From contig RPFO01000500.1 in assembly GCA_009746045.1 (NCBI GenBank), positions 379,199-443,198 on the forward strand: a stretch of DNA of 64,000 nucleotides. The letters are read 5' to 3'. Source of the stretch: Mesostigma viride (taxonomy: Eukaryota; Streptophyta; Mesostigmatophyceae; Mesostigmatales; Mesostigmataceae). Every line of letters begins with the position of its first letter. The first letter of the stretch is position 1. The translations under genes and the position numbers were made by a program. The notes under the pieces were generated by a model. It was not told the DNA's origin and did no database searches. It saw nothing but the letters and a program-made list of their open reading frames with translations. Shown one piece after another: positions 9,701 through 19,996 of this stretch.

Positions 9701-11060
9701 ATTAATTAATTAATTAATTCAACTCGTGCTCCCGTTGGGGAGTCACGGAGCACCGAAGTGCTTTTAATCCCTGTGTGTGCACAACAGGAGAAAGGGTAGA
9801 GACCCCCAGTCTCCTTCATGCCTAAGGCATGCCACAGCTGCATTCGGGCACACTAGCTAAACGGACACGCTAACGATCCGGCAATCTGTGGTGCAATAAG
9901 ACCCATGTGAGCATGGCATTGCAGGGAGCGTGGGCAAGTAATCTGGTCATAGCCAGGACGTAGCCGGCATGGCTGTTGTACAAGGACTAAGCTAAGGCTA
10001 TGGCTGGTTGTTCTCATGAATGCGCGGACCCCAGGTCAGTACCGCGAAGAAACGTACTACCGGCCGTACTGTGTGAGCCGTGCTCGTCTTCCATCGCGGT
10101 CTTTTGGGCAGCCGCCCCCCTCCTGGCGGCATCGATCTGCCATCATGTTGGCCATGTCTGCCTGCTTGGCCTTAGCTGCATAGCTAGGGTGAGCGGTTGA
10201 GCTGCTGGTGGGGGCGAGGCAGTCATGGCTGCCTTCACCGGCCTCGGCCAGGCTGGTGTGCAGGGCCGAGGTGTCCTTGAGCAAGGTAGCCGACAGTGTG
10301 CCGATCTGTACGGCCATCGCTGCACGACACTCTGGTTGAGCTGGTGCAGGTCAGCTTCCGGGAAAGCCTTATTATACTGAATGTGCTGGCGGAGCCTTGT
10401 GGGGCGTCGGTGCTGGCCAGCGGATATGAGAGCCCGGAGGCTGGGGGCCTGCGCGTGGCTCAGAACAACAGAGAGTTGGAGCTGGGGCTCTTTCATGTCG
10501 GCGATGTCGGCGATGCTGGTGATGCCGTCAGGCAGGTGCATGGGGGGCATAGAGCTCAATGTCCTGCATGCCCTTCAGGTGTCTCAGCACAGCCATAGCC
10601 TGCTCTACTGAAAGCGAAAAGAAGGTATGACCTCGGGCACGACCTAGCTGGCCCGGCATAAATGACGCTGGGTGAAAGGGCAGCGTCATCAATAGTGCTC
10701 ATATCATCAGTGGGGGCTTCCTTGTGGACTACCCCGGCCGCTGTGAAGTGGAGCCCGGATGGCGGAAGGATTGACCTGACTATCCATCTCGTACGTCCTC
10801 GCGGGGTGGTGTGCAGTGCCGCTAGCTTGGACGGGGCGTTAGTGGCCGCCTCGTCGGCCTGTGGCTGCGTCGCTAAGGTTTCCGCAACTGCAAGTAGTTG
10901 CGAAATCCGGTGTTCAATGGGCACTGTTTCCTCCCCATCTGCGGGAGGAGGGGAGGCGGCTGGCTGGGTTTCCGCCATAGCTCCTATCAGAAAAAGACGG
11001 TCTCTGCCGGTGCGCATGAATTGTACGACAGCTTCCTAAATCTGGGGTGATGGCTTCAGA
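9701..11060 (-). mobile_element. Non-LTR element copy, family 2 (ORF1-like, no RT)
   Basis: The minus strand begins with a 5' UTR related to that of the half-LINEs: the stretch around 11050-11160 matches 9127-9235 and 32560-32690 in part. A frame starting near 10973 (MAETQPAASPP) follows, then broken frames, then a 3' end with the family-2 stem-loop (GCTCCGTGACTCCCCAACGG, about 9724-9755) and a TAAT-repeat tail at 9701-9719. No reverse transcriptase or endonuclease motif is present. The protein is unrecognised apart from its ORF1-like position. Confidence 0.5.
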
Positions 11061-11576
11061 ACATTATATCAGCATGTTCATCTTTAGAAGACGATTCTAT
11101 TGCAACCAACCTGGTGAAATTTCATGGCCGGAGTCAAAAGTTATGAGCATTGTCGTATATTGCATGAATTCCGTCACCGCATTTGAACCGTCGGGTAGAC
11201 TTAACATCCAACTTAGGAAGGTTCGCAAACAAAGGAAGGTCTCACGTCTCGTCTTGAAATGTGAATTAAGTGAGACAACTATGCATTTATTTGGAAAGCT
11301 TACAACAACTTTTCTTTTTTACCAGCGCGACAAGCATCCACATTCACCGATCGGAGTCACAGCTGCAGAATTTCAGATAAACCATCGCCTCCCAATGTTG
11401 GAGGACACCTATTAGCATTACATCATATGTACGACAATAACTTGGTGACTGAGCACATGTACATATGGCTTGGTGAATCTTCGCAAGTACTTGGGCCGGT
11501 ACACAGTTTAAGAGATGTCAGCTAGCATGTACTCGTCCCCACTGTCACATAATACCCCACAACTTTGTGTACAGGC
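11061..11576. other. No gene recognised
   Basis: The left end shares a short stretch with half-LINE 5' UTRs. A 122-aa plus-strand frame (11047-11415) has no recognisable domain and overlaps that repeat. I see nothing else to annotate. Confidence 0.4.
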
Positions 11577-11870
11577 AATTAATTAATTAATTAGGAACAT
11601 AACTCCGTTGGGAGTATATGTAGCACATAGCCCAGAGAAGGGGCATATGGCCTATCATACATTCTAAGCTACTTCCTGCAAATTGGTGGGAATGTAAAGG
11701 ACCCTTGCTCTAGGTGCACCAGGGCACTTGCATCCCCATGATCTTCAAGCTATGCCCAGCGAAGGGGGAGCCTGTCATGGGGGGGAAGATCAGCATGGCT
11801 ATACAAAAGCTAGGGCATATTAGCCCAAAACAGGTGCCCAAGAGAAATTAACCTTTAATCATGGGCGCAT
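11577..11870 (-). mobile_element. Half-LINE 3' end (5'-truncated)
   Basis: This matches the 3' UTR of the half-LINE family in minus orientation, with the stem-loop CTCCCAACGGAG and a TAAT-repeat tail at 11578-11594. Truncation at the 5' side is typical of target-primed reverse transcription. Confidence 0.65.
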
Positions 11871-11879
11871 ACCTCCGTT

Positions 11880-12570
11880 TCTCAGACGCCGCAAGCGGCT
11901 CGAGAACACTCGATCCCTTCACCGTGGACGATGACTTGACCCTGGCGTAGCAACAACGGCGACGGGAGCTATGGCCGACCTACCTCCAGCTCCGGCAGAC
12001 CAAGGCGGGCCAGCCAGTGTACTGGAAGGGGGCGGCCATCTACGTCGGCCACAAGCCCTGGCACGCGACCCCCTCGACCACCGCGGCCCCAGCGACCCCA
12101 GACGCCCCAGCCTAGGGGAATACAGCAGCAGTAGTGTAGAATAGTTAGACCGTGGCCTTGTACATGCCCGCCTACTACAGGCACTATACCAGCTGAGGCC
12201 TAGCATTTTTAGTCATGTACATGTGTGCCTGTGATGAGCCACACTCCAGATGATGCCTAGCGGCCCTAGCCTTATTTCATTATGCAGTGCCCATGCAGGG
12301 AGTCACTCTCTGCTGAGAAGCCATGCCCCAGCTCTTGTATAGCTATGCTGATCTTCCCCCCCATGACAGGCTCCCCCTTAGCTGGGCATAGCTTGATAGA
12401 TCATGGGGCTGCAGGTTTCCTGGGGCACTACCTAGAGCAAGGGTCGTTTACATTCCCACCCTTGCAGGAAGTAGCTTAGAATGTATTATAGGCTCATATG
12501 CCCCCTCTCTGGGCTATGTGCTACAGATACTCCCAACGGAGTTATGTTCCTAATTAATTAATTAATTAAT
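11880..12570 (+). mobile_element. Half-LINE 3' part with ORF1 C-terminus
   Basis: On the plus strand it contains the last part of ORF1 (VDDDLTLA, stop, QQRRRELWPTYLQLRQ, KPW), then the family 3' UTR, the stem-loop and the TAAT tail (12551-12572). It lies head to head with the minus copy at 11577-11870. An in-frame stop breaks ORF1. Confidence 0.68.
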
Positions 12571-12603
12571 ACCTCCGTTGCAGGATGGCGCATATGTGAA
12601 GTC

Positions 12604-12690
12604 ACCTCGTGGATTAACCCGTGTTTTTTTTAATTAGAACGCGATATATCGCGTTGTAAGCTTTTTTTAGAACGCGTATAGCACCTAAGG
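12604..12690. repeat. Terminal piece of a TTAA-flanked palindrome-bearing repeat
   Basis: It starts TTAACCCGTG, the inverse of the CACGGGTTAA end of the repeats at 19492-19833 and 62211-62543. It carries the same kind of palindrome (GCGATATATCGC) near that end. Only the terminus is recognisable. Confidence 0.5.
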
Positions 12691-12779
12691 AAAATTTTTT
12701 TTCATGGTCATGTATATACTTTCCTGAAAGCCCATAAATCAAAGGATTTTTTGAGCTACTCAGACCTACAAAATGCTTA

Positions 12780-12860
12780 TTCAATCGATCCATCGGGGTT
12801 AATGCTCCGTGACTCCCCAACGGGAGCACGAGTCTAATTAATTAATTAATTAATTAGAGA
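12780..12860 (+). mobile_element. LINE family-2 3' end (short, 5'-truncated)
   Basis: It contains ATCGGGGTTAATGCTCC, CTCCCCAACGGGAG and a TAAT-repeat tail, the same 3' end as at 30640, 43940 and 62060. Confidence 0.65.
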
Positions 12861-12869
12861 GATACACTG

Positions 12870-13860
12870 GTTTGAATACAGGGGGGTCTGACCATGACCG
12901 CGATTTCTTGACCCTAGGTCACAAGTCATGTGCTTATTCACAAATGGTTCATGAAAAAAATCTGGCTTCTTGCACGAGCTATGGGCAACATATGCATGCT
13001 CTGTGAAACAAAACTCAGGCCCATTGGGCCACTGGAGCTATTTTTCATGAGCATCACAATTACAACGCAGTACAACGCAGTGGGAAACATGAGAGCCCTT
13101 CACAACATTACGCAACGACACGAGCCCCATAAACGGGGCCATAGTGAGCTTGGAGGGTCAAAACGTTGAAAATAGGTGTTGTATAAGTTATACAGCATCA
13201 AACATGCATCAAACATCATGACTGGATGACCTAATATGACTGAATCAGGCAGCCATAGCCAAAGCATCATCCACTCTCACAACGTGTTGAACACATGCCT
13301 CGTGGGAACGGAGGTGCTGGGTTTTCATTCCATAACGCGTGCAATACTGAAAGAAAGAGGCACGTGTAATGCAAGGCTTGGATAGGTTGAGTGATCCATG
13401 AGCTCACAGGCAGGCAAAGATGACGCTGGAATGCATGCTAGCAAATGGTGGCAAGATGCTAACAACACATGATTATACACCATGATTATGGGCACCTAGC
13501 TGATCTTCTTGCACAATCAACGCAGTATAAAGGCATCAACATCCAATCCTCACGATATATGCACGGCTTGACGACATATACAGCACCTAAATACTGCACA
13601 ACTGCAACCTGCTATGGCTGACATGCAAGCAACGTCGAGTAGGATGGCGGTCTTAGAGAGGCTGGGCAGAGGTCGGTAGAAATAAGTGGAAAACTGGCAG
13701 AAACTAGGTAGAAACACGATATACTTACGCCTGCAAGCACTATTGAGCCGGTGGCAGAGGCCATTTCCAGGAAAATACAGCATACCGTAGCAATAGCCAC
13801 GGTCACGCCTTACGCTATTTGCAGGCACCATCATGCCTGGAGCTACCCAATAAAAGTCTG
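12870..13860. other. No gene recognised
   Basis: About 1 kb of AT-richer sequence. Short frames on both strands (for example 13550-13834 minus) have no recognisable domain and no splice-supported continuation. It ends where the DIRS element begins. Confidence 0.4.
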
Positions 13861-13872
13861 CACAAATCTCGG

Positions 13873-14006
13873 TTCTATTAACCGTGGAACTCCAGGGTAA
13901 CCAGACTCTTTATTAAAACAATAAGTAGAGCACATCGGGAAGTGGCCCTCAACTGGCCATCCTTACCCATGGGAACACTTTATGTCCAAAAAGGCTAGCC
14001 TTACCC
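13873..14006 (-). repeat. DIRS split direct repeat B2
   Basis: This 134-bp repeat matches 14419-14552 from TTCTATTAACC to the TTACCC end. It is the outer B copy. Confidence 0.9.
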
Positions 14007-14039
14007 CCAAACAGGCAACACACAGGGAGGGCGGGTGGG

Positions 14040-14420
14040 AAAACAAAAGAGACCGCCATGAGCTAGGTGAGCAAGCTTTTATCGTGTTTCAAGGCCAACG
14101 GCTCTCTACCAACGGCCAGATCCGGCAACGGCCTCTAAACAGTTTTAGCCGTCAAGTTTTACTTCAGATATTGCCTGTTGCAAACCCGTCCGCAATCACA
14201 GATCTGCTAGGAGAACCTAGACGCAAAAATCCGTCGTCAAGGTACTCAGCACACCGTCAAGGTATGGGCCGCAACAATTAGGCCATATCTTCCGTAATAC
14301 TCGTACACTAGAAGCCTAATCAACCTTATTACGATCACATCACCCAGCTCTATTTCACCTAGCATCAGCGGCTCCCCTTCCGTATCACTATAAAGAAACT
14401 ATGTTCAGAGAACCCCGATT
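14040..14420 (-). repeat. DIRS split direct repeat A2
   Basis: This 381-bp repeat matches 18883-19263 from AAAACAAAAGAG to CCCCGATT. It is fused to B1 at 14419-14420. Confidence 0.9.
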
Positions 14421-14552
14421 CTATTAACCGTGGAACTCCAGGGTAACCAGACTCTTTATTAAAACAATAAGTAGAGCACATCGGGAAGTGGCCCTCAACT
14501 GGCCATCCTTACCCATGGGAACACTTTATGTCCAAAAAGGCTAGCCTTACCC
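14419..14552 (-). repeat. DIRS split direct repeat B1
   Basis: This is the inner B copy, directly joined to A2. It follows the recombinase ORF on the coding strand. Confidence 0.9.
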
Positions 14553-14628
14553 TTACATCCCTCCCTGGCGACCCAAGCCAGGGGCAAAACAAAAACCGGT
14601 GGACGCATAAGACAAGAATGAAGGGAAC

Positions 14629-15231
14629 TTAAGAGGAAGGCAGAGAAAAGACGCTCCGCCAAATGCGCGGGGGGCAGGCGGCGATAGCCCGAACCAGGGC
14701 GTCAGGAAGGGTGAGGGCCAAGCTCCGGTGCAATCCCACATAGTGGGCGACAGTTTTGCTGCTGCGCCAGCGACCCCGATGCTGAATATCAGCCATGCTG
14801 CGCTGCCGCAAAAAATCATAGGTAGCCCCCCCATGCCGCAGCCCGTGAATGGTAAACACCGTGTCGACCCCCAAAGCTTGCGTGGCCTGATGCCAAACCC
14901 GGCTGAACTGGGCATAATCGTAAGGGAACACCCGCTCCCAGGCCGCCTTGCCACGCATACAAGCCCGCAAGAGGGTCTCAGTCATGACATCCTCGATCAC
15001 CACAGACTGCACCTCCCCCTTAGCCGTCTTAGCTGACATCAACAACAAGGCGCCCCGCTGCGAACCCCGCAACCGAACATCAGGCTGCAAGCGCACATGG
15101 CCGACCAACAGGTTGAGCGCCTCCGATACCCGCAGGTATTGTTGGAAAATAACGATGACCATCATAGCCGCACGAGGCTGCCGCTGGAGCACCATAGTAC
15201 AAGCAAGCGCAAACGCAGCCTCCCATGGAAT
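14629..15231 (-). CDS. DIRS tyrosine recombinase domain
   Basis: A phage-integrase-type tyrosine recombinase, which inserts the circular cDNA. On the minus strand it shows the first Arg in YLRVSEAL (about 15115-15140), HGLRHGG for the H-x-x-R motif (about 14828-14848), HRGRW (about 14766-14780) and the nucleophile context AHYVG near 14742, followed by a basic and hydrophobic tail. It is in a different frame from the RT ORF. The two frames switch at the G10 run at 15232-15241, so an indel in that run would fuse them. The frame is open back to 15465, but the residues there are a shadow of the RT frame. Confidence 0.88.
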   Translation of the reverse strand: MPWEAAFALACTMVLQRQPRAAMMVIVIFQQYLRVSEALNLLVGHVRLQPDVRLRGSQRGALLLMSAKTAKGEVQSVVIEDVMTETLLRACMRGKAAWERVFPYDYAQFSRVWHQATQALGVDTVFTIHGLRHGGATYDFLRQRSMADIQHRGRWRSSKTVAHYVGLHRSLALTLPDALVRAIAACPPRIWRSVFSLPSS

Positions 15232-17705
15232 GGGGGGGGGGCACGAGGGGGTGCCAACGTGCGCCAGCCAGCCAAAACACTTCGTGCCAAGGCCCAATCC
15301 CGCACCTCCCGGGGGAAGTACAAATTCAGGCCCATAAGCGCATTGACACACAACTGGCGGCTGTAACACCGTGAGTGCGCCCAAGCGACATACTCGCAAT
15401 AGTATTCCTCTATCGTCAAGCCGCGCAACAAGCTGCCAACCCGACCCCGCCGGCTCGCCCACCATGCGAAAAAGGACCTAAGACCCCGATGGTAAACCAT
15501 CAAAGTAGCCGGCTTCACCTTGCCCTCAAGAAGGGTCAAGTAGCTAGCGCCAAGCCGAGGCCCGGGATTGGGATGAACACCCTCGCGAGTCAAATCGCGG
15601 ACCCACCCGGCCACCGAGGCAGCCATGGAAAGCCCCCGCGAAGGCCCATCCGCAGGCTGAAGCTCACTTGGCGTCCAGACCCATTGTGAGCGGCTGCCGG
15701 TGACCAACGTAAGAGCGCACAACCGGCGGCATTGCTTGTTTAACCGGTAAGAAGAGGAACGCCCTTTAGCCAAGCAGCCCAAAGCGGCAGTGGAGTCCAC
15801 TAACCTCACCACCCGCTTACCCCATGTTCCGAGGTTCCGGGCCGAGCGCTCCACCCCCTTCACAGCGGCCCGCACTTCCTTCTCGTTGATGTGCATGGTC
15901 GAATCGCGCCAGCGACTCTTGATCCCGACGCGCCATCGCCCGTGGATGATGGCTTTTTCCGCGGCCTTGGTCAAGGGTCTAGGCCCGGCATACATGGCCT
16001 CACCTGGGGTGAGGAGGGTTGGGTAACCCCGCACCTCCCGGGCCCGAGCTAATTCCGTCACCTCAGCTGGGGCCATCTCAGCGTAGACAACCCCCTGCCC
16101 AAAACTAGACGCATCCGAGGCCACCACCACCGGAGCCAGGGCAGCCCCCCGGTCCACACGGAGCATGGGGGCCAACGCCATGGCACACTCGAGCTCATCG
16201 CGCACACCTTGCCACAAAGGTCGCGTTCGCTGGCCCCACCCCTTGAGGTTGATGAACTTAAAACTCTGCTGCCATATGGACAAGCAAGTGCGGCTGAGCA
16301 TCTGCAGCCACACCCACCGGCCCACGACGGCCGCCAGCGCCTCAGCGGTAGCGCGTCCCCTCTCGAGGAGTACACGAGTGTGCGCAACCACAAGGGTGAG
16401 CTGCTTAGCTGTCGGCTCCAACACCCCATCCCGCCGGTGAACAACACCCAGAGCTTCTAGCTCGTCCTCCCCCTCCGGGCTAGCCATGATCGTCTTGTCC
16501 TTGGAGGGCACAAGGTTGTTAGGCGCGTACCCGTCTTCAATAGCACTCGCGATTAAGCGATTCACCGCCTCGCACGTGCGCCCATTGCTGACCACCAGGT
16601 CATCAATAGTGATGGATACCATAGGGGCAGGGGGGTCCTCAAGGTCGATTTGCATCTCCCTCGTGCTCTCCTCCTTGTACTCGATGGCTAGGGCGGTTGG
16701 GTTACCCCATGCATTCCGAAGCACGGTCAGCTCCCCTACACTTGTGAGGCGGTTCACCTGCCGTCTAGGATCCAAAGCGCCCGTGGCATAGAGGACCATC
16801 TCATGGATGGCTTCCCCTAGCGCTACAGCGTGGGAGTGCCCCATGGCCAGCACTTTCAGCACTGGCCACACCCTCCTCCGCCGCCCCGGCAGCCCGACAT
16901 CGGTGGACCACACATCAGGTAGCCCTTGATAATCCCACCACCACTCCGGCACTTGGATGGTATAGTAATACGAGACCAGATCGCTCTTGGCCGTGTAGCA
17001 CCGACCCTTGATATAGACCTCCGAGTATATGCCCAGGTGGGGTAACACCGTCTTAGGGGGGTCCACCCACAGTGCGTTCCCCAACTTCTTATTCACAATG
17101 AGCCTTAACTCCCCCACTCCTTTGGCCACCCCAAAACATCCGTCTACCCACTTTGGCCGCGTCTCTCGGAACTCCACCATCCCCACGTCCGCTGCCCTCC
17201 CCATCAACTTGCCCCACTCCGCCATGGTGCACCCTCGGCTGGGGGCAGGTACATTCCAATACCTCGCACTGGCAGCCACCTCCGGCTTGATGCAGTTGGC
17301 TTCGCTCGCGTACACCTCTCGCCAACTAGGTCGTAGCGCCAGCAAATCCAGCAGCTTCGCCTTTCCTGCCACCTCGCGCTTCGGCAGACTCACCCGCTCC
17401 GCCACAAGTTGTTCATACTTATTACATTTCCCATAGATTAGATCACTTCCTTCTGCGGGGCCTGTCGCAACGCCGGTTACGCGGCGACTGTACCACTCGC
17501 AGTGCTTCTTGACCCTTTTCAGGGCCTCCGCCGTTCCTCTGGAGCACGCGCCTCCAGATTTAGGCGGAGGGTCTGCCCCCCCGTGCCATAGCCAATTCAA
17601 CCACGTAATCACCTTGTGTTGTAGAGTGAAGGTCCGGCGGCGGCGAGTTGCACGCTGGCGTCTGCGTGCTGACCTCACTCTCCCCCACGTAGTGCTTAGA
17701 GGCAT
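15162..17705 (-). CDS. DIRS reverse transcriptase-RNase H polyprotein
   Basis: The start chosen is the ATG at 17705 (MPLSTTWGRV), 48 nt after the gag-like stop. The frame is open further upstream, but there it is a shadow of gag. The RT region includes YTAKSDLVSYYYTIQVP and the catalytic SITIDDLVV at about 16590-16616 (DD at 16599-16604). The RNase H region includes VVASDASSFG, INEKEVRAAV, LVDSTAALG and ELQPADGPSR. Downstream, before the recombinase, lies GVHPNPGP (about 15561-15581), which resembles a 2A-type NPGP motif. The last 25 residues or so before 15162 lie past the frame break. RT copies element RNA; RNase H removes the template. Confidence 0.9.
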   Translation of the reverse strand: MPLSTTWGRVRSARRRQRATRRRRTFTLQHKVITWLNWLWHGGADPPPKSGGACSRGTAEALKRVKKHCEWYSRRVTGVATGPAEGSDLIYGKCNKYEQLVAERVSLPKREVAGKAKLLDLLALRPSWREVYASEANCIKPEVAASARYWNVPAPSRGCTMAEWGKLMGRAADVGMVEFRETRPKWVDGCFGVAKGVGELRLIVNKKLGNALWVDPPKTVLPHLGIYSEVYIKGRCYTAKSDLVSYYYTIQVPEWWWDYQGLPDVWSTDVGLPGRRRRVWPVLKVLAMGHSHAVALGEAIHEMVLYATGALDPRRQVNRLTSVGELTVLRNAWGNPTALAIEYKEESTREMQIDLEDPPAPMVSITIDDLVVSNGRTCEAVNRLIASAIEDGYAPNNLVPSKDKTIMASPEGEDELEALGVVHRRDGVLEPTAKQLTLVVAHTRVLLERGRATAEALAAVVGRWVWLQMLSRTCLSIWQQSFKFINLKGWGQRTRPLWQGVRDELECAMALAPMLRVDRGAALAPVVVASDASSFGQGVVYAEMAPAEVTELARAREVRGYPTLLTPGEAMYAGPRPLTKAAEKAIIHGRWRVGIKSRWRDSTMHINEKEVRAAVKGVERSARNLGTWGKRVVRLVDSTAALGCLAKGRSSSYRLNKQCRRLCALTLVTGSRSQWVWTPSELQPADGPSRGLSMAASVAGWVRDLTREGVHPNPGPRLGASYLTLLEGKVKPATLMVYHRGLRSFFAWWASRRGRVGSLLRGLTIEEYYCEYVAWAHSRCYSRQLCVNALMGLNLYFPREVRDWALARSVLAGWRTLAPPRAPPPFHGRLRLRLLVLWCSSGSLVRL

Positions 17706-17752
17706 TGTAGGAAGAGGCAGTGGGAAGGGGGAGCGGTTTACCCTTTCGGTGT

Positions 17753-18811
17753 TTACTTGGTTTGCTGGGCCTTGCCCAGCTTCTCCATCATCGTGGCGCT
17801 TTGCAGGGCCATCTTCATGGCCGGGTTGCTCACCAAGGAGGCATCTTCCTTGAGAGCAAGGAGGTGGCCAGCCACCTTCCACCCTCCTGACCCCTGGCTC
17901 TCCACTAGGAGCATGGCTGCCACCACCCTCATGAGATACTCTACCCCAGCCAACTCCCCGGCTGCCGGCCCCAACTCCTTGAAGAGTGTGTCCATGGCCA
18001 GGGCGATGTTCATGACCACCTTCCTGCTTTCCTGGTTCCTCCACCCCCCTTGGCGAGTAGCCATGATCCAACTCTTTATCCCCCCTCCATTGTCGTTGGC
18101 ATCCTCGAGCACCTCGGGGAGCACTCTCTCTTGCACCCTCCAATTCACCACTTGTGCTCGAGTGGGCAGCGTCACCCCTTTGGTCTTTTTCGGCTTCCTG
18201 GAAGCCCCATCTGCCCCGGCCAGCGCATCCTTCAATTTCGTCAGGAAATCCTCTTCCTCGGACTCCTCCTCCTCCTCCTCTTCTTTGCCCGCCTGCCCCT
18301 GCTTGCCAATAATAGCCGCCAGCTCCAAGAGCTGCTCCCTCACATCCCCCGCGGCCTTTCCCTTGCTCGGGGCTGGGCTTCCGACTTTTTTCGTCCCCTT
18401 TTTCGCCCCTTTCGTGGGCCGGCGTGGTGGCTGCATCTCCTCTTCGTCCGAGTCCGCCAAGTCCCGGGCGCTTTGGAGGGCTGCCACTAGCGCTTCGTTT
18501 GGGTCCGCTGCTGCCAGAATTTCAGGCCCGTCCACGTGGTCGACCAGCAGTCCAACGACGGACTCCAGCTGGGCCGCAGACCACCGGCTGACAGTAGTTA
18601 CCCAGTCGGTCCCGAGGACCGCCTCAAAGGCAGCGCACACTTCAGGCAGGCCCGAGCAAGTGGAGAGCTCCTGATGGAGCCTTTTCTTCTGCGTCGGCCA
18701 GCCTAGTCGGCCCTTTCCCGTCTGTTTAGTAGCTGTCGGCACCTCGGGATTAGCTTTCGGTAATTGCTTCCCAGCACCTGTCGAACCTGGCTTCCGCCCG
18801 GGCTTCGGCAT
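17753..18811 (-). CDS. DIRS gag-like ORF1 (352 aa)
   Basis: This is the first ORF of the element, starting MPKPGRKPGSTG just inside A1. It has a basic N-terminus, a central charged stretch with a run of Glu (KEEEEEEESEEED) beside Lys-rich blocks, and a C-terminal helical half (WMATRQGGWRNQESRKVVMNIALAMD). No zinc knuckle is visible. By position it is the Gag-equivalent of DIRS elements, thought to package RNA. Sequence alone does not prove the function. It looks intact. Confidence 0.75.
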   Translation of the reverse strand: MPKPGRKPGSTGAGKQLPKANPEVPTATKQTGKGRLGWPTQKKRLHQELSTCSGLPEVCAAFEAVLGTDWVTTVSRWSAAQLESVVGLLVDHVDGPEILAAADPNEALVAALQSARDLADSDEEEMQPPRRPTKGAKKGTKKVGSPAPSKGKAAGDVREQLLELAAIIGKQGQAGKEEEEEEESEEEDFLTKLKDALAGADGASRKPKKTKGVTLPTRAQVVNWRVQERVLPEVLEDANDNGGGIKSWIMATRQGGWRNQESRKVVMNIALAMDTLFKELGPAAGELAGVEYLMRVVAAMLLVESQGSGGWKVAGHLLALKEDASLVSNPAMKMALQSATMMEKLGKAQQTK

Positions 18812-18882
18812 CCCAGCCGCTTTGCAGAAAGGAATTCTGGGCGTCAGCTACGCTGCCCCTGACCCCTGTCGCCGCCTTCGTT

Positions 18883-19263
18883 AAAACAAAAGAGACCGCC
18901 ATGAGCTAGGTGAGCAAGCTTTTATCGTGTTTCAAGGCCAACGGCTCTCTACCAACGGCCAGATCCGGCAACGGCCTCTAAACAGTTTTAGCCGTCAAGT
19001 TTTACTTCAGATATTGCCTGTTGCAAACCCGTCCGCAATCACAGATCTGCTAGGAGAACCTAGACGCAAAAATCCGTCGTCAAGGTACTCAGCACACCGT
19101 CAAGGTATGGGCCGCAACAATTAGGCCATATCTTCCGTAATACTCGTACACTAGAAGCCTAATCAACCTTATTACGATCACATCACCCAGCTCTATTTCA
19201 CCTAGCATCAGCGGCTCCCCTTCCGTATCACTATAAAGAAACTATGTTCAGAGAACCCCGATT
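18883..19263 (-). repeat. DIRS split direct repeat A1
   Basis: This is the 5' copy of the 381-bp A repeat on the coding strand, matching 14040-14420 over its full length. Confidence 0.9.
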
Positions 19264-19491
19264 TAGCCGAGAGTCCGGGCGTTCGGAATGAATAAACATG
19301 TGTTAAGAAGTCGAAACACCATGGAAATACCAAGCATGGTGCCGCAGCAGACCCGAGTCTTGATGTAATAATATGTATGCCGGTTTCCAGGGTTTCCGCA
19401 TGAAAGTTGGGTGAGAAACTGGAAAAATCTACGTTTCCTTTGCCCCAGTACCTCAACAAACTCGTAGAAACCTAATTATCAGCCTTTGAAC

Positions 19492-19833
19492 GCATCATCA
19501 TGGTCGTGCTACCCAACAGCCACTGAAATTCGCGCGAAAACTGGCGAGATCTACCTGCCGCCATCACCGTCGTCTTCACCTTCGTCCCGCGAAAATGCCT
19601 GATTTCAGTGGTACATATTTGTTTGCAGCTGTCACAAAAAAAATACCAAAAATACCAAAAATACCAGGATTTTTTCTTGAATTCTATGAGATGTTTCTGA
19701 CCTATTTTGAAAGTTTCAGACCAAAAATCGCATGTTTAATAGGTTTGCCACGTGTCAGATTACAACACGATACATCGCGTTCTAACCCTACAACGCGATG
19801 TATCGCGTTGTAAAAAAACACGGGTTAAAGATG
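19492..19833. repeat. Dispersed 0.34-kb repeat ending CACGGGTTAA
   Basis: It matches 62211-62543 over its length with scattered differences. Near its right end are two successive palindromes around GCGATACATCGC and GCGATGTATCGC, each inside ACAACG..CGTTGT-type flanks, then CACGGGTTAA. No ORF is plausible. It may be a TTAA-targeting non-autonomous DNA transposon, but matching inverted termini were not found. Confidence 0.65.
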
Positions 19834-19996
19834 GCCCATGCAAGTCCCAACTCGTAACAGCCATACAAACATCTCGCTGGCATCAACATGATCGAAGACA
19901 CACACACGTTTCCTACCTCGATCCCTTTGCGCAGAAATGCACATGGGCTTGAGTTGGTAGGTGCTCATCAAGGGCCAAGACTACATTTTTAATCTC

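Larger units (their letters stand above)
13873..19263 (-). mobile_element. DIRS retrotransposon, Kangaroo/PAT type, with split direct repeats
   Basis: Read on the minus strand the order is A1 (19263-18883), gag-like ORF, RT/RNase H, tyrosine recombinase, B1 (14552-14419), A2 (14420-14040), a 33-bp spacer, and B2 (14006-13873). The A repeats are 381 bp and the B repeats 134 bp. B1 and A2 share two bases. The A1-ORFs-B1A2-B2 arrangement is that of PAT and Volvox Kangaroo elements, which replicate through a circular intermediate and insert by a tyrosine recombinase without target duplication. The element is complete; one frame break lies in a G10 run. Confidence 0.92.

Noticed and set aside
17706-18143. 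N-terminal extension of the DIRS RT ORF up to 18143
   Set aside because: It overlaps the gag-like ORF in another frame and is Gly/Arg-rich shadow sequence. The ATG at 17705 after the gag stop is preferred.
17757-18674. 305-aa plus-strand ORF rich in Ser/Pro
   Set aside because: Antisense shadow of the DIRS gag-like ORF, which explains the region with positional support.
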